Assembly: GCA_016802295.1 (NCBI GenBank)
Contig: JAESIW010000137.1
Location: 3,255,961 to 3,319,960, forward strand
Length of the DNA stretch: 64,000 nucleotides
DNA from: Brachionus rotundiformis
Lineage: Eukaryota > Rotifera > Eurotatoria > Ploima > Brachionidae
Direction: 5' to 3'
Positions 25,802 to 39,300 of the stretch are shown piece after piece (the first letter of the stretch is position 1; every line of letters begins with the position of its first letter). Made by a program: the position numbers and the translations under genes. Below the pieces are notes generated by a model that searched no databases, was not told the DNA's origin, and saw nothing but the letters and a program-made list of their open reading frames with translations.

Positions 25802-27654
25802 ATGGGATGTGCAACCAGTGCTGAGGAAAAAAGAGCCCAAGAAGTAAGAAAGTTTGATATTTTCCCCATTTTGGTAATAATTGGCAAATTTGTTTTTCAG
25901 TATAGCCGAAGGTTGGACAAACAATTGAAGGAAGATGCGGAACGGGCAGCCAAGGATGTTAAACTGCTACTTTTAGGTAAGATTTACTTGCACCTGATGC
26001 AAATGCCATCTTTGAAAAAATGTTTCTCAATTGTAAGATTTTTTATCAGTAAAGTAATATTTAGACATAATTTATAAATAGTTAAATTGTAAGATTATTT
26101 TTTGATGTGTTTATTTTTAATGCCTGATTTAAAAAAAATTCAGATTCAAATTATGGAAAATTATCTGACCGCTAGGAACAGACCTTTTTCCGCTTTGATT
26201 TATTTGGTCAAAAATTTTTGTTAGAAAAAAGGTCGATTTGAAAATTTGTTGAAAAATGAAGAACAAATTTTTTGATTCGACCATGGAAACATGGTAACTT
26301 TCAGTTGATTGAAATTTAAATGGTTCTTGGCTTAAATTAAAGTGTAAACAAACAATCAACAGAAAAATTGATTAAATTTTAAAATAAAAGGAAATTAATA
26401 AATAATTTATTTACTTTATTTTAAATAATTCAAAACTAAAAGTCAATTTATTTATTTTTTAATTTGGTAATTTTCTAAAATTTATGATTAATCACAAAGT
26501 CTCAGTGGGATCCGAGAACAGAAAATGGCTCTCAAAAAATCAAGCTTCGATTTTAAAAAATTTATTAAAATTTTAGGCAATAATATACTGATTTTTTTTC
26601 CGGTTAAGAAAAATAATTACTTTAATAATTAATTAAATAATAAAAAAAATTAAGGTGTGTGCGTTTTTTTTAATTTTATTTTTACTTTCCTAAATCAGGT
26701 GCTGGTGAATCAGGAAAATCAACAATTGTAAAGCAAATGAAAATTATCCATCAAGATGGTTACTCAAAAGAAGACTTTGTACAGTATAGACCAGTTGTTT
26801 ACTCAAATACAATTCAATCACTTGGTGCAATCATAAGAGCCATGAGCATGTTGAATATTCAATTTGCGGAAGTTGATCGCTTGGAACGAGAGCTTGATGT
26901 GGCTAGAGTTTTGGAGGTTATTCAAAGAATGAAAGATACGGAGCCCTTTGACGCTCAGCTTTTGGCGTGCATGAAGCGATTATGGTCAGATACGAACGTA
27001 CAAGCATGCTTTATGCGTTCCAATGAGTATCAACTAAACGATTCGGCACAGTATTTTCTGGATCAGTTGGACCGAATCGGCTCGCCGGACTTTTTACCAT
27101 GCGAGCAGGACATTCTACGAACTAGAGTCAAGACTACTGGTATAGTCGAAATAAATTTTTCTTTTAAAAATTTGAATTTCCGCTTGTTCGATGTTGGTGG
27201 TCAGCGCTCGGAGCGCAAAAAGTGGATACACTGCTTCGAAGATGTTACTGCCATTATATTTTGCGTAGCGCTAAGTGAGTATGACCAGGTTCTGTATGAA
27301 GATGAATCAACAAATCGAATGCACGAAAGCTTACGCCTGTTTGATTCAATATGTAATAACAAATGGTTTGTTAATACGTCAATTATTCTTTTTTTGAACA
27401 AAAAAGATCTTTTCCAAGATAAAATAAAACGTAGTCCTCTAACGATATGCTTTCCGGAATATACTGGACCAAACGAATTTGACTCGGCCGCTGAGTACAT
27501 TCAGGCACAGTTTGTTGCCAAAAATAAATCCACTGCTAAAGAAATTTATTGTCATTTGACATGTGCCACTGATACACAAAACGTTCAATTTGTATTCGAT
27601 GCTGTTACAGATGTAATAATTACAATTAACCTAAAGGGATGTGGTCTTTACTAG
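25802..27654 (+). CDS. GNAO: Heterotrimeric G protein alpha subunit, Go class
   Basis: Three exons, 25802-25843, 25901-25976 and 26699-27654, give 357 aa (human 354). MGC at the start supplies the N-myristoylation Gly2 and palmitoylation Cys3. P-loop GAGESGKST is at about residues 40-48; switch I region LRTRVKTTG contains the Arg that stabilises the transition state; switch II is DVGGQRSERKKW; NKKD and TCATDT bind guanine. The C terminus CGLY marks the Go class (Gi ends CGLF) and keeps the pertussis-toxin-type Cys four from the end. It couples neural GPCRs to ion channels and cAMP control at the plasma membrane. The first coding exon is only 42 bp and intron 1 is 57 bp; intron 2 is 722 bp. 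Intron 2 splits the glycine codon just before AGESGKST. Confidence 0.96.
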
Positions 27655-28274
27655 CCTTAGAATAAAAAAAATTCAAATGCAAATTTGTACTAATTAGTAC
27701 CAATATTTGAAAAGATTAAGATTGGAAATTATGTTTGCATTTTCCTTTGAAATTTTTTTTTTTCAATTTTTAAAATTAATCTTTCAGTTTTGTTTTTACT
27801 CATTAAGTGTTTTATAAAAATAATATAAAAATAAGCGCTACAATAGATAGTTTTGACAAAAATATACTTTAGAACATAAAACATTTTCAGTAGAATACAA
27901 ATTTAGATCAATCGGAGTTTTGTCAAATATAAATTATCTTAAATATTAATATAGTGGTATAATATAGTGGTGAAGATTTTATTTTTGTAAAATTTTGCTT
28001 AGAATTTTAACAGTCTTACAGTGATTGACAATCTTTAATTTAACATATTATTTTAATTTCTTTCTCTTTGATTAATTTATGGAATTTAAGATGTATTTTT
28101 ATTTTTGTAAATATGCTGATTATCAAAAACTTTATTTCATAATTTTTTATCTTTTTTTTTTATAAAATGGAAAATAAATCTAACTTTAATAATTAAAATT
28201 TTATTTAAAAGCTAAACTAAAAATAATAAAATAAATGTTAAAATAGTTTCTTTAATTTTTTAAATAAATCTATC
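27655..28274. other. Go alpha 3' UTR and AT-rich spacer
   Basis: AT-rich sequence with no supported coding frame, running up to the LINE remnant. Confidence 0.4.
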
Positions 28275-28810
28275 TGTTAAAACAAACATTGATACTTTGA
28301 GAATGCTCTACACAAAACTGGTTAGACTCCATAGAGAGATTTAGAGTTTGCCATAAGTTCATTGTGCCCATTTCTTGAAAAAAACATGTCTGAAATCGAA
28401 AAGGTACAAAGAAGAATGACTCGAAAAGACTTGAAACGCTAAAGTTAACTAATCTCAAAGTTAGAAGGATGAGAGAAGACTTAATCCAACTTTTTAAAAT
28501 TATTAACAGATATCAAATTATCAATTTTAAAAATGGTATAAATTATTTTCGAAATTAGTCGTAAGGTTAAGGAACACATGTCAAATGTAAAGTTAGAGAG
28601 AAGATGTGAAGAGTTGCATGCAAATATATCATTTCTTGACAAATCTAGTAGTTAATGTCTGGTATATTCTATCCAAGCACACCGTCAATTACAAATCAAT
28701 AATTTACTTCAAAATTAACCTGGACAAATAGGTCAACAAAAAATCTAATTTACTGCCATAGCCTAGAAGAAGCTTAACCTAATAGGGTGGCAGTATCATT
28801 TAATACTACT
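28275..28810 (+). mobile_element. Decayed LINE (CR1/Jockey-type), 3' end
   Basis: Shifting frames read NIDTLRMLYTKLVR, then EIEKVQRRMTR, KLTNLKVRRMREDLIQLFKI and INFKNGINYF. These match in order the C-terminal blocks of CR1/Jockey-type LINEs (EKVQRRxT, RRxRGDLIQxFKIxN). Stops and frameshifts are frequent. The copy ends near 28785 with TACTACTACTAAAAATAAC, a simple-repeat tail shared with the copy at 44395-45480. No 5' part was found. Confidence 0.75.
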
Positions 28811-30369
28811 ACTAAAAATAACAAATAAAAAGAAATTATCCATTGGTGAACCGAAATTCAGCATTGGTAAATGTGTTGATTACTATCAATAGTGAAGTTA
28901 AATATTAATATTTTGAATATTTTTAAAAACTTTTTAAATATATGTACTTAAAGTTAAATCTTTTATGGTATGGGCTATGTGATAAAGGATGCATGCACCA
29001 TCCTGAATTTTGGCACTGTTATATGCATTTAACAATATAATTTTTGAAAAATGATTTAATTAAAAATCTACGCAAAACTTTTGAAATTCCAGTTCAATAT
29101 TTGGCTTGAAGTAGATTTTTTTACATACCAGCTTAATGTGCCACAAAGTCTATTAAATTTCCATATTTTTAATATTAGCAAAAGCGATAGATAAAAATTT
29201 GCTAGTACCATTTAACATTAATAAATAAATTCAATATTTATTTGTTGTAATAAAAATTCATTGTTGATGAAAGCTTTGTTCCAATTTTAAGTTAATTTAT
29301 TCAAGATTTTTTTTTAATTTAAGATTGTAAATTATTTTAGAATTTTTCAGCAATCTTAAAAAAAAACCAAAATTAAGAAATGAAATGTAAAAAATTAAAA
29401 ATTAGAAAAACCACACTTTTGAAATTAGGCATTTCAATCATTTTTTAATTTTCATTTGGTTCTAGGTATTTTGAAAATTAAGCGAAAATTAATTTCACAT
29501 GGACGTTCATTTTTTATTTTGATAAAAAAATTAAAGAGTATGTTCTAAGGTTATTCTCATAATCATAATATTTTTCTCGCCAAATTGAACATATTTTAGA
29601 AAAATTATAAATAAAAGTTCAAATCAAAATATGTAATAAAATTTCAAAATAGCAAATTAATTAATTCATTATCTATCATAACTAGGCTTGTTATTATGAT
29701 GATAAATTATTTTAATTGTTTATTTTATTTTTAATTAGTCAAAAAAATTAGATAAAATAATATAGTTGAAAAGAACTTCGAAATTAAAATCAAATTAACT
29801 TTCGAAGTTGAACATTTAAATTAGACAAAAACACAATAACTTGTTTTAATGAGAGCTTATATTTGCAATATGTTAATTATGATTTGCAGCTTCCTTTAGG
29901 TACAAACCAGTTAAAATAGCATTAATTGTTAAATTTCCAGCGAGTTTTTTTGCACAATTTAAGTCATATTTGTATACGAATAGAATTTATAAATTTAAAA
30001 GAAATATTTAGTGAAGCTAATGGAAAAATAAAATAAAAATTAAAATTATTTAAAAATGCGCAATGTAAAAATTTCAAAATTTCTATCATTATATCGCTAT
30101 ACATCTTTAATAAATACTTTATCATGCACTGGTCTTAATTTCTCTCGGCTCAGACTCCATCTCCATGTTTACCCACATTACATTCTCTCTCATCTAAGTT
30201 TACGTAATTACTTTATTGTATACAAAAGCAAACATAGTACCCATATAATTACTGCTAATTTCTAATCATTTCGCCATAAGTTGAGAATAATTTTTTTTAA
30301 GATTTAAATTAATTTATAAAAAAAATATTGAATGACAATTTACAGAAAAGTAAATAAATTTTCACAAAT
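28811..30369. other. Spacer and HUWE1 upstream region
   Basis: AT-rich. A less AT-rich, pyrimidine-rich patch at about 30100-30230 precedes the HUWE1 start and may be 5' UTR or promoter. The 69-codon frame across it looks spurious. Confidence 0.4.
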
Positions 30370-33300
30370 ATGAAAATCGACCGTAAATTTCGAAAAACTC
30401 TATCGGAAATTGTAAGTGACCAATGTCTAATTTAAATTTGTTTTGATAAGATTTTGTTTTAGCCGAACGATTGCAAACAATTGATAGAAAAGCTAAAATC
30501 ATGCCAAGACAACGATCAACTCCTCAGCGAACTTTGCGCTATAAAATCGTGGAACATTGGCAAATGTGAGCTTTACCATTGGGCTGATGTATTGGACCGC
30601 TTTAATTCAATATTAGAACAATCATGTGCACACAAATCGGACCAATCGTGGCAACTGGCCTGTGATTTGCCCGAAAATGTAAAACTTAAAACTCTGCTTC
30701 TTGCTGTGCTCCAATTTACCGCTCTTCTCATCGAACACTCTTACTCAAGACATTTGTACAATTCAATCGAACATTTGACCACATTGCTTGAGTCCACAGA
30801 TTTTTTGGTCATATTGTCTGTCCTCAATTTGTTATATGTGTTCAGTAAGCGTTCAATTTTTATCAATCGACTAGCCAATGATAAAAAACAAGCACTTGTC
30901 CAGCGTTTACTTTATTTGGCAGAGGTTTGTATTTTATCTGTTCTTTTAAATTTCAAAACTTAACTAAATAAGCAATTATTAATTCAAATTGATTATCTCT
31001 ATTCATCATGTTAAATATTTATTTTAAAAAATTTAATTTAGAAAAATTCAAAAATATTAAAATAATTTAAAAATCTATAAAAAAAATAATTTAATTAGAA
31101 ATAATTGAGATATTTAAGATCTTAGGATCATTTCAATTAATTATTTTGTTTTGATTGCGATGGTTAACTATAAAATTTGAAATAAATTAATCTCCTCAAG
31201 TCTTGTCAGAAATTTGGCAACTCTGTTTAAAAAGCCGTATAATTATTATGAAAAGAGTTTTTTCTGATTTTTTATATTTTAAATTTTATTTTATCTTATA
31301 ACTTGATTTGATTTGGACCAATCTGATAATTAATTTAAAAAAAATTGTTAAGAGAGATTAATTTTTAACTTCTTGATTATTCCAAATTTAATAAAAATTC
31401 TTTTAAACAGAGCTGGGGTGGTAAAGAAAATGGACTTGATTTGGTCAAGTGCTGTTTGCATACAGAGCTTAGCAATTTTCCGTCATCGGCCACCGCTGTA
31501 AATTTTGAATACACTGTAGATACATCAACAAACACTGATAGCAAAGATGATAACCCATTCATGTCACATAATCAGCCGTCAAAGACTATAGTTACCAAGC
31601 ATGTTAAACTAGAAAAAGTCAACATGGTAAATTTAATAAAAAAATTGAATATTTATTAACTATTAAAATATATATTTTTTTAGATACACGAAAATCCGGC
31701 TTTAATAATGGAACAAGTATTAAAAGACCATCCGGACATACCGGAAGACAAACGAGTTTTGTTGTATACATATATTCGTTTGGCGCATTCGTTTCCAAAC
31801 TATGAAAAGCGAAAGCTATTTGTACAAACTCGTTTACAATCGCTCTCAATATTGGTGTACTCGGGTGCTATTCAAGAACACAACAACCTGTTGTACGATG
31901 GTCTTATCGAAGAGCTCGTTGACGTACTTACAGTAAAAGACACAGCTGTGCCAATACCTCCATTTCCAGAAATAAAAGCAGCTTCGCTCAAGACCCTTAC
32001 AGCAATAATTCACCTAGAAAAGACTATCAAGCTAACAGAAATAATCGAGACCACTCAAGCGTCAAGCTACCACGGACTATTGCCTACACTGGTTAGAAAA
32101 TGTGTTGATCATTTGATTGATCCAAGCAAAGAACCATTTCCGCACCAATTTGCCACATCGCTATTTTCATTTTTGTATCACTTGGCCACCTATGACACTG
32201 GTGGCGATGCACTTGTCAAATGTGGCATTATGGAAACTCTACTCAAAGTGGTAAATCACAATCACAATTCTCAAGAGTTTATTATGTTTGTCACAAGAGC
32301 TGTGCGTGTAATTGATCTAATTACCAATTTGGACATGAGCTCATTCGAGTCACACAGCGGTCTGACCGCGTTCATAAATCGATTAGAGTACGAAGTAAAC
32401 GAATGCCGCAAAGAGCAACCATTTGTAATTAAAGTAAAAAGCCAAAAACAAAGTGAAAACATGGAAGAGAAAGGATCTAGCATGGAGACAGAGCCACAGG
32501 TCGATGAGCCCACTAAACTTGGTCTTACTTGCTACCATCAACGATCTGCTTTGCTCAAGTCAATTTTAAACTTTTTTAAAAAAGCCATCGCAGACTCATC
32601 CAACAACAATATTCCCAATCTTGGAGATTCAATTCGCCACATGATGGACAACTCTTTACCAGACAGTTTAAAGCACATAATAAGCAACGCGGACTACTAT
32701 GGACCCAGTTTGTTCCTATTGGCCATAGACGTTGTTCAACTATTTATTTTCCAAGAGCCATCTCAGCTGTCCCAATTGCAAGAAAATGGTCTCACTGATG
32801 TTATACTTTACGCATTGCTTAAAAAAAATGTGCCAGCAACACGCGAAGTACTCGGCTCTTTACCAACTGTATTCAGCGCACTATGTCTGAACACACCGGG
32901 CTTAAACGCTTTCATTGAAAATAAGCCTTTTGACAAATTGTTCCAAGTGTTGCTAAGCCCAGACTATTTGCCTGCAATGAGGCGAAGACGAACCGCCGAG
33001 CCGACCAATGGTGCCAACATACATGGAGCTAGCGGATCGTCCGGCACTGCGTCACAACTTGGCATGGCCATGGACGAATTGATGCGGCACCAGCCTTCGC
33101 TTAGAGTCGAGGCCATAAATTCAATCATTAATTTACTTAATCAACTTAACGAAATGGGAAAAAACCCCAACTATGTGTGTCAGCGTCAGTCGTCTTCTTC
33201 TGGACAGTCCAGTTCAAAAAGTGGCAAACAAACCGCACCAGCGTCAAACCAGCCAAGTACAGCGGCTCAAGCTGCCACCACGAACGCCGATTCGAACCAA

Positions 33301-36300
33301 CCTACTGGCGAAAATGCCCAACAAAGCTCAGATGACGAGAACAACATGGAAGAATACGACAACATGATTGTCGACTCAGAACAAAACAAACAAGCAGTTA
33401 AAATTCAAGTACCAATTCAGCCCGAGACCATACCACTACTCGACTACATCACAAACATAATGAAATTTATCGAAGCCATTCTAAGCAATAATTCGACAGA
33501 TGACCATTGCAAAGAATTTGTCAAACAAAAAGGTCTAGTCCCATTGCTTGAAATCTTGACATTGCCAAATTTGCCCATAGACTTTCCAAATTCAACTGCA
33601 TGTCAATCGGTGTGCCAAGTATGCAAGGCAATACTTAACCTGACCCGGGATGCAACCATAATTGACCAAGCTCTACAACTTGTGTCCAAATTATTGAGCC
33701 AAAGTGATTCCTTGTACCAAAATTACATTTTAAATCGACGCCAAGCTCGTCACTTAACAGACGGCTCGGTTCTATTGGCCGAAATGGCCTCTGGTCAAAA
33801 CCCAATCGAATCGGTTCACTCATCACAGCAAACACCATTCTTGCACTCAATATGCGCCATTCACTCTCTCATCTATTTGCTTATAACCCTAGGCAAGATA
33901 ACCCAAAACGATTGTCGAACATTGGTAGTTAACAAATGGGGCAGCGACACAGGCGTCAATGTACTAAAAGATTTGTCTAAACTTTACTCAAATCTAGTTT
34001 GGGAAAGCTCAATGCTCTTATGGCTATGCAATGAAGAACAACAGCAATCTCAATTGAATCAACTAATGCAAATAAAACAAATGAGCAATGACCAAAATGA
34101 GACCATAGTCAGCCAGCTTAACAATTTAATACAACAATTGAGCTCTGAGTCAGGTCACCATGTGTTTGAATTTAACAAGCCCGATTTGGACAGGCTACGT
34201 CAATTGCTGGCTCAGGACACTGATATGGAAACAAATGAGACAAAGATGAGCCCTGCTTATGGCAAGTACATTCGACCATTGTTCAACTGTTCTTCCAAAT
34301 TGGCACGTTCTTTGTGCGAAATGTTCGGTCAAATGGTCAAATTGAGTGCTGGTTCGTGGAAAAGTACCAATACTAGACGAAATATGATTTCTAGCCTTAA
34401 TCAAAACACTGCGCCGAGCAGCTCGGCCATCGAGGTCGCCTCATCTCTCGCTCAAATAGTCATTGGTGGCTTTGGCTCTCAGCGATTCGAGCACGATCAA
34501 ACACTCGACTTGGACAAAGTCCATGCCAAGTTTCGCCTCACCTACTACATTTGTTCCACTGGTTTTGCTTCGTCAATTCTATTCGACGAACAAAAGCGCC
34601 CCTATCATCTAATGATCCAGCGATTCGACAGCCTGAACGGTCTAAAGCATTTGTTTGACGCGTTCTACTGGGCCGTGTCGCTGCTCACCGATACCAAGAG
34701 CGAAGACAGAGACCGTGTCCAAGAAGGAACACTTGAATTCATCGAGTCATGGTTGCAGTTGATACAAAAATTTGTCAATACCAAAAACATGCTCGAGACC
34801 AGGTACGCGTTGTCAAGTGCCGAAAGCAAAAAAGTGTGTCCATTTGAGCCAATTAAATTTTTGTTCAAAATTCAAAAGCAGGCTTTCCAAGCGCTCATGT
34901 GTCTGTGGGAAAATAAGAGCTTCATTATACGCGAGAACTACACACTTAGCGAGACTGTGTTGAACATACTTTGCCAAATATTGGTCGGCGACACACAGCT
35001 ACAGAAGAAATTGAGCGAACAACAGCAAGCACAGGCAAGTGGTGGTGTTAGTTCGCTGGCTAGCTCTTTGCGCGCCTCGTTTCAGTCGCGCGAGCCGCAT
35101 TTGTTCGCCACATCGTCTCGCACATTGACGCCAGGCGACCAGGAGATAGTCAATCAAATGGTATCCATGGGGTTCTCGGCCGAGCTGGCACAGGAGGCCG
35201 TGAGCCGAAGTTCACCAAATTCAGTCGATCAAGCAGTTGAGTACTGTTTCTCACACCAGCCGAGCTCAAGCGACGCGCGCGCCACTGCCAGCGCCGCCGA
35301 GCCCATGAACCAGGACAAAAGCAACGAATCAAGCCTCAACAAAGAACTTAAAACAGACACTGAAGAAAACTATCAACTAGACAAGGAAATATTGGACAAA
35401 TTTGCAGCCAGCATGCTTCCAGGATTGATGAAAATTTTGGACAATGTGCCCGATTGTGTGTACAGAGTGTGCGATTTGATTGTGGTAGTTGTGGGCAAGT
35501 ATGGCGATGAGTGGCGCAACAATTGTCTCACATTTATCCTAAACGAAATCCTTGAGCTCATAAAACAAGTGTCCGATTTGTACACAAAACACATGGACAA
35601 AAGCTCAAATAGTTGGGAGCAAAAATTGGCATCGCGTTTACTTCTATTTTGTCTTCTATTCGAAGAAATGCATCTTCCATGCTCTAGAATAGTGAATAGT
35701 TCCAATTTGCTGGAAAAGTGTGTTAACATGCTTCAAATGATCACAAACAGTTCAAGTATGTTCAAGCAGCAGACGTCAAGCGAGGACAGCCAGCGTAGCA
35801 GCACAACCACGCCTGTTTGGCTCACGTCACTCTTCATTCTGATTGATTTGATAGAAAAGGCCGCTTTGTCGACCAGGCGCAAAGCGGCCCTCAACGACCA
35901 ATTCAGATCCTATCAGCGTGTATGGAAATGGTACGAAGAAAGACAAAACAAATGGATACAATACGCCCAAGCAAATAACAAACTAATTGACCAAGCTTAC
36001 ATAAATGGTGAGACTAGTGTGCGCGTAGCAGTGCCACGCAAAGGCTACATAATTCATTTTAACACAATGTTGCAGGAGAACGAAGAGTCGTCGCACAGAC
36101 GGCCGGTCATGCTCTCGTTTGAGAAAGTAGCCGGTGGCGAGGGCGCCGATTCGGACACCAGTGTAGCCACGTCGCCGTTGCCCACCGAGATTGTAAACGG
36201 CCTTGTGCCGACTCAAGTATCAGCAGTAATTGAGTCGTGTGTAGAGCTGATTTCATGGCCAGTGTCCGATTCGGACTGTCTACACGCCATTCTACGGCTT

Positions 36301-39300
36301 ATTCTACGCTTGACAAGACAACACGAGTACGCCATTGAGTTTGCGGCTCGCAAGGGACCCCAGTACATTCTGAACTTGACGCAAAAAAACTCGTTCATCG
36401 GCTACGCGTCACTCATTACGCTCATATTTCGCCACATATGCGAGGATGAAAAAAATCTCAGACTTACCATGGAAAAAGCGATCCGGCTGGCCCTGACCGG
36501 ATCGCAAGTCAGCATTGCCGGTCTACAGCCGGGCAGCATTGGCGCCAAAGAGCTTAACAACGTGTTGAGACTGCTCGGACCGGCCATTTGCCGCCATCCG
36601 GATCTCTTCTGCCAAGTGGCATGCGACATACTGCGCATAATGATACGACGCGAGGACGAGTCCTTGTACAACACGAGCAACATACAGACTTTGGAAAAAC
36701 CAATCGAGCAAGCACTGAATCCAAACGCGTCCTATTGTTTGAGAACTGTGGCTGCCAAGCTCATGCCAACCACTGCCATGCCCGACTATGCCAAAGAGCT
36801 TGTCATCGACTTGCTCAACTATTTGATCAAGCAGGAAAAAAAAATCGACAAAGACAAAAAATCAAACAACACACAAGCTCTGATATCAAAGTCAGGCGTT
36901 TTGCGCATATTGAGCGAATTGGTTCGCTCGTATGCCGGCTGTGCCAAAATAGTCTCAACACACACATACAAATTAGTCGAATTTAACCAAGAATGTAACG
37001 CATTGGCCTTCCTATTGGACAATTTGTTGGCATCTAATCAAACATTTGGCGACAAAGATTGTCCGTCGCTGTGTCGCTTGTTGATCGTTGCTTTGGCTAG
37101 TTGCAACCATTGTCTGGACTCGCAGAACGCTCTTGTCTACGAAGTTAAACAAGCCATGCATCGAGCTGTCAATTTGCCAGAGTCGAACGACAAGCACATC
37201 AAGATACAAGCCTTTGCTTCGATTATAAACACAATGATCGAGACTTGTCCGCCCATTCACAACACAAGCCAACCGGTTCACATGGCCGCGCACAGCAATG
37301 TCAACAACATGATGAAAATAATGCACAAAAAAGGCCTAATAAACGATTTGGCACGAGTTCCGCTCTACATGGACTTGTCGTGTTCCAAATGCATAGACAC
37401 AATAAACACAATACTCAAACCGTTGGAAACAATGACCAAAACGTTGAACATGTCTGTCAAAAAGCCCGTATCGGCCAGCAAACCAATTGAACGCATTCAT
37501 GAGACCGTGCAGCCGGTTGTCGTTGGTCAAAGTAGCGAGAGTAGATTGATGGCGACAGAGCGCGAGATTATTCAGCACAGCGGAGCTACAAATGACATAA
37601 ATGAGTTGAATATAGAGGAAAATGTGGCCAGTGACGCTAGTGGTAGTGTAATGACGGCGAGTGAGACAACAACTGCAAGTGTTGCGCAGACCGGCGAACA
37701 ACAGGCCTCTGCGAGCAACGAGCCGGTCGATTTGAACATGACCGAAATGGAACCGCAGCAAACATTGCCACAAGACGTTGACATGTATCCGTCGTCGCAG
37801 CATCATCACCATCATAGGCGAGATTTGGACGGCCGCGTGTTCGAACGAGTCATGGAAGCGTTCGAAAACGAAGAGGACGATGTGTCAGAATCGGACTCGG
37901 ACGCGTCAAGTGACTACGAGTCTCAGGACCGCATAATACAAATAGAGGCCGACAACGACGGCAATCAAATTCATATTGAAATAGGTCCGGCCGAGGACGA
38001 GGAAGAGGAGGAAGAAGAAGAGGAAGAAGATGTGCTCGGACTGCCCGGCTCTATCCACGACGCATTGAACAACAGTAGCGGAGAGAGCCAGAACGAGTCC
38101 GAAAATGAGACCGATTTTAACAATAGGAACGAAAATGACCAAGATGAGGAGGAAGAGACCGAAGTTATTGAGAGTGATGATAGCGAGGACGAGGAGGACG
38201 ATGAGGACAACATAATTGACGAGGAAATTGTGGAGGGAAGTGACGGTCGGTCGGCTGAGTCCGATTTGAGTGATGATGAACAAAATTCTTCTAATCGTAA
38301 TCAGCACGGCCATGGCCAACAAGAGCATGGACATGACGCTGATCAAATGGAAGACGGTGTTAATGCCAATGGTGGTGTGTTGACTACTAGTGATGATAAT
38401 GGTGGGTCACATAGGCGACGACGTAATAGACACAATGACGACCAAGATCAGGATAATGAGACTGATTATGAGGATATAGATGACGAGGACGACGATGAGG
38501 AAGAAGAGGACATGGATTTGGACGAGAATGACGAAATGGAAGATGCGAATCGAATAGCTGGAGAGGATGACGAGCATGAGGCTGAAAATGATGATGAAGA
38601 GGACGAAGACGAGGAGGAAGAGGAAGAAGAGGCAGAGGAGAACGAAGACGAAGATGAAGAGGAGAGCGAATACTTGGACACTTATCATCAGATGCTTGAT
38701 TTTATAAATGAGGAAAACGTGGAAAATGGTGAAGATGACGACTTTTTGAATGGCTTGTGGCCAACTCATGGCGGCAATCAGCCGAGTCACATTGTGATCG
38801 GTAATGGAAATACATTTGGTATATCGTCAAACACCGATGGCAATGTGCCAGCGCATCCGCTCAGTGTATCGGCCGTTCACCCGTTGCTGGTCAATCAAGC
38901 AGAAACATCGAGTACACAGCTGGCCCAAAATCAAGCCAATAATAATGGGTTTCAAGTGACCGGCCTTGGCCTGACTGGCACAAGTTTGGCCAGTTCAATA
39001 TCGCCAATATTGCGCACAATGAGACAGCTGCAACAAGGCTATAGGACAAATAGATTGGCACGCTTTGTTCTACCTGGTCTACAGATACAATCAGTTAGTC
39101 AAACAACACAGCCAGCGCAAGCGCCCTCAATTAGAGCCACATCATTGCCATACAACACTCTAAACGAAATATTACAAGGCTTGGAGAATCCGGCATCAGC
39201 TCTGCAAACACCGGCACTCACCGCTCCAAATGTAACCAATATTATGGACTTGTTGGCCGGCAATCAAACTGGCACCACTGCGCCAACACCGTCGGTCATG

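Noticed and set aside
26129..26359. 76-codon minus-strand frame within Go alpha intron 2
   Set aside because: AT-rich, no homology, no splice or promoter context.
30056..30265. 69-codon frame upstream of HUWE1
   Set aside because: It looks like 5' UTR or promoter sequence; no homology and no splice link to the HUWE1 start, which has its own conserved ATG.
37971..38790. Several long minus-strand frames rich in Ser or hydrophobic residues
   Set aside because: They are antisense images of the acidic GAN-codon tract of HUWE1 and have no homology or independent signals.
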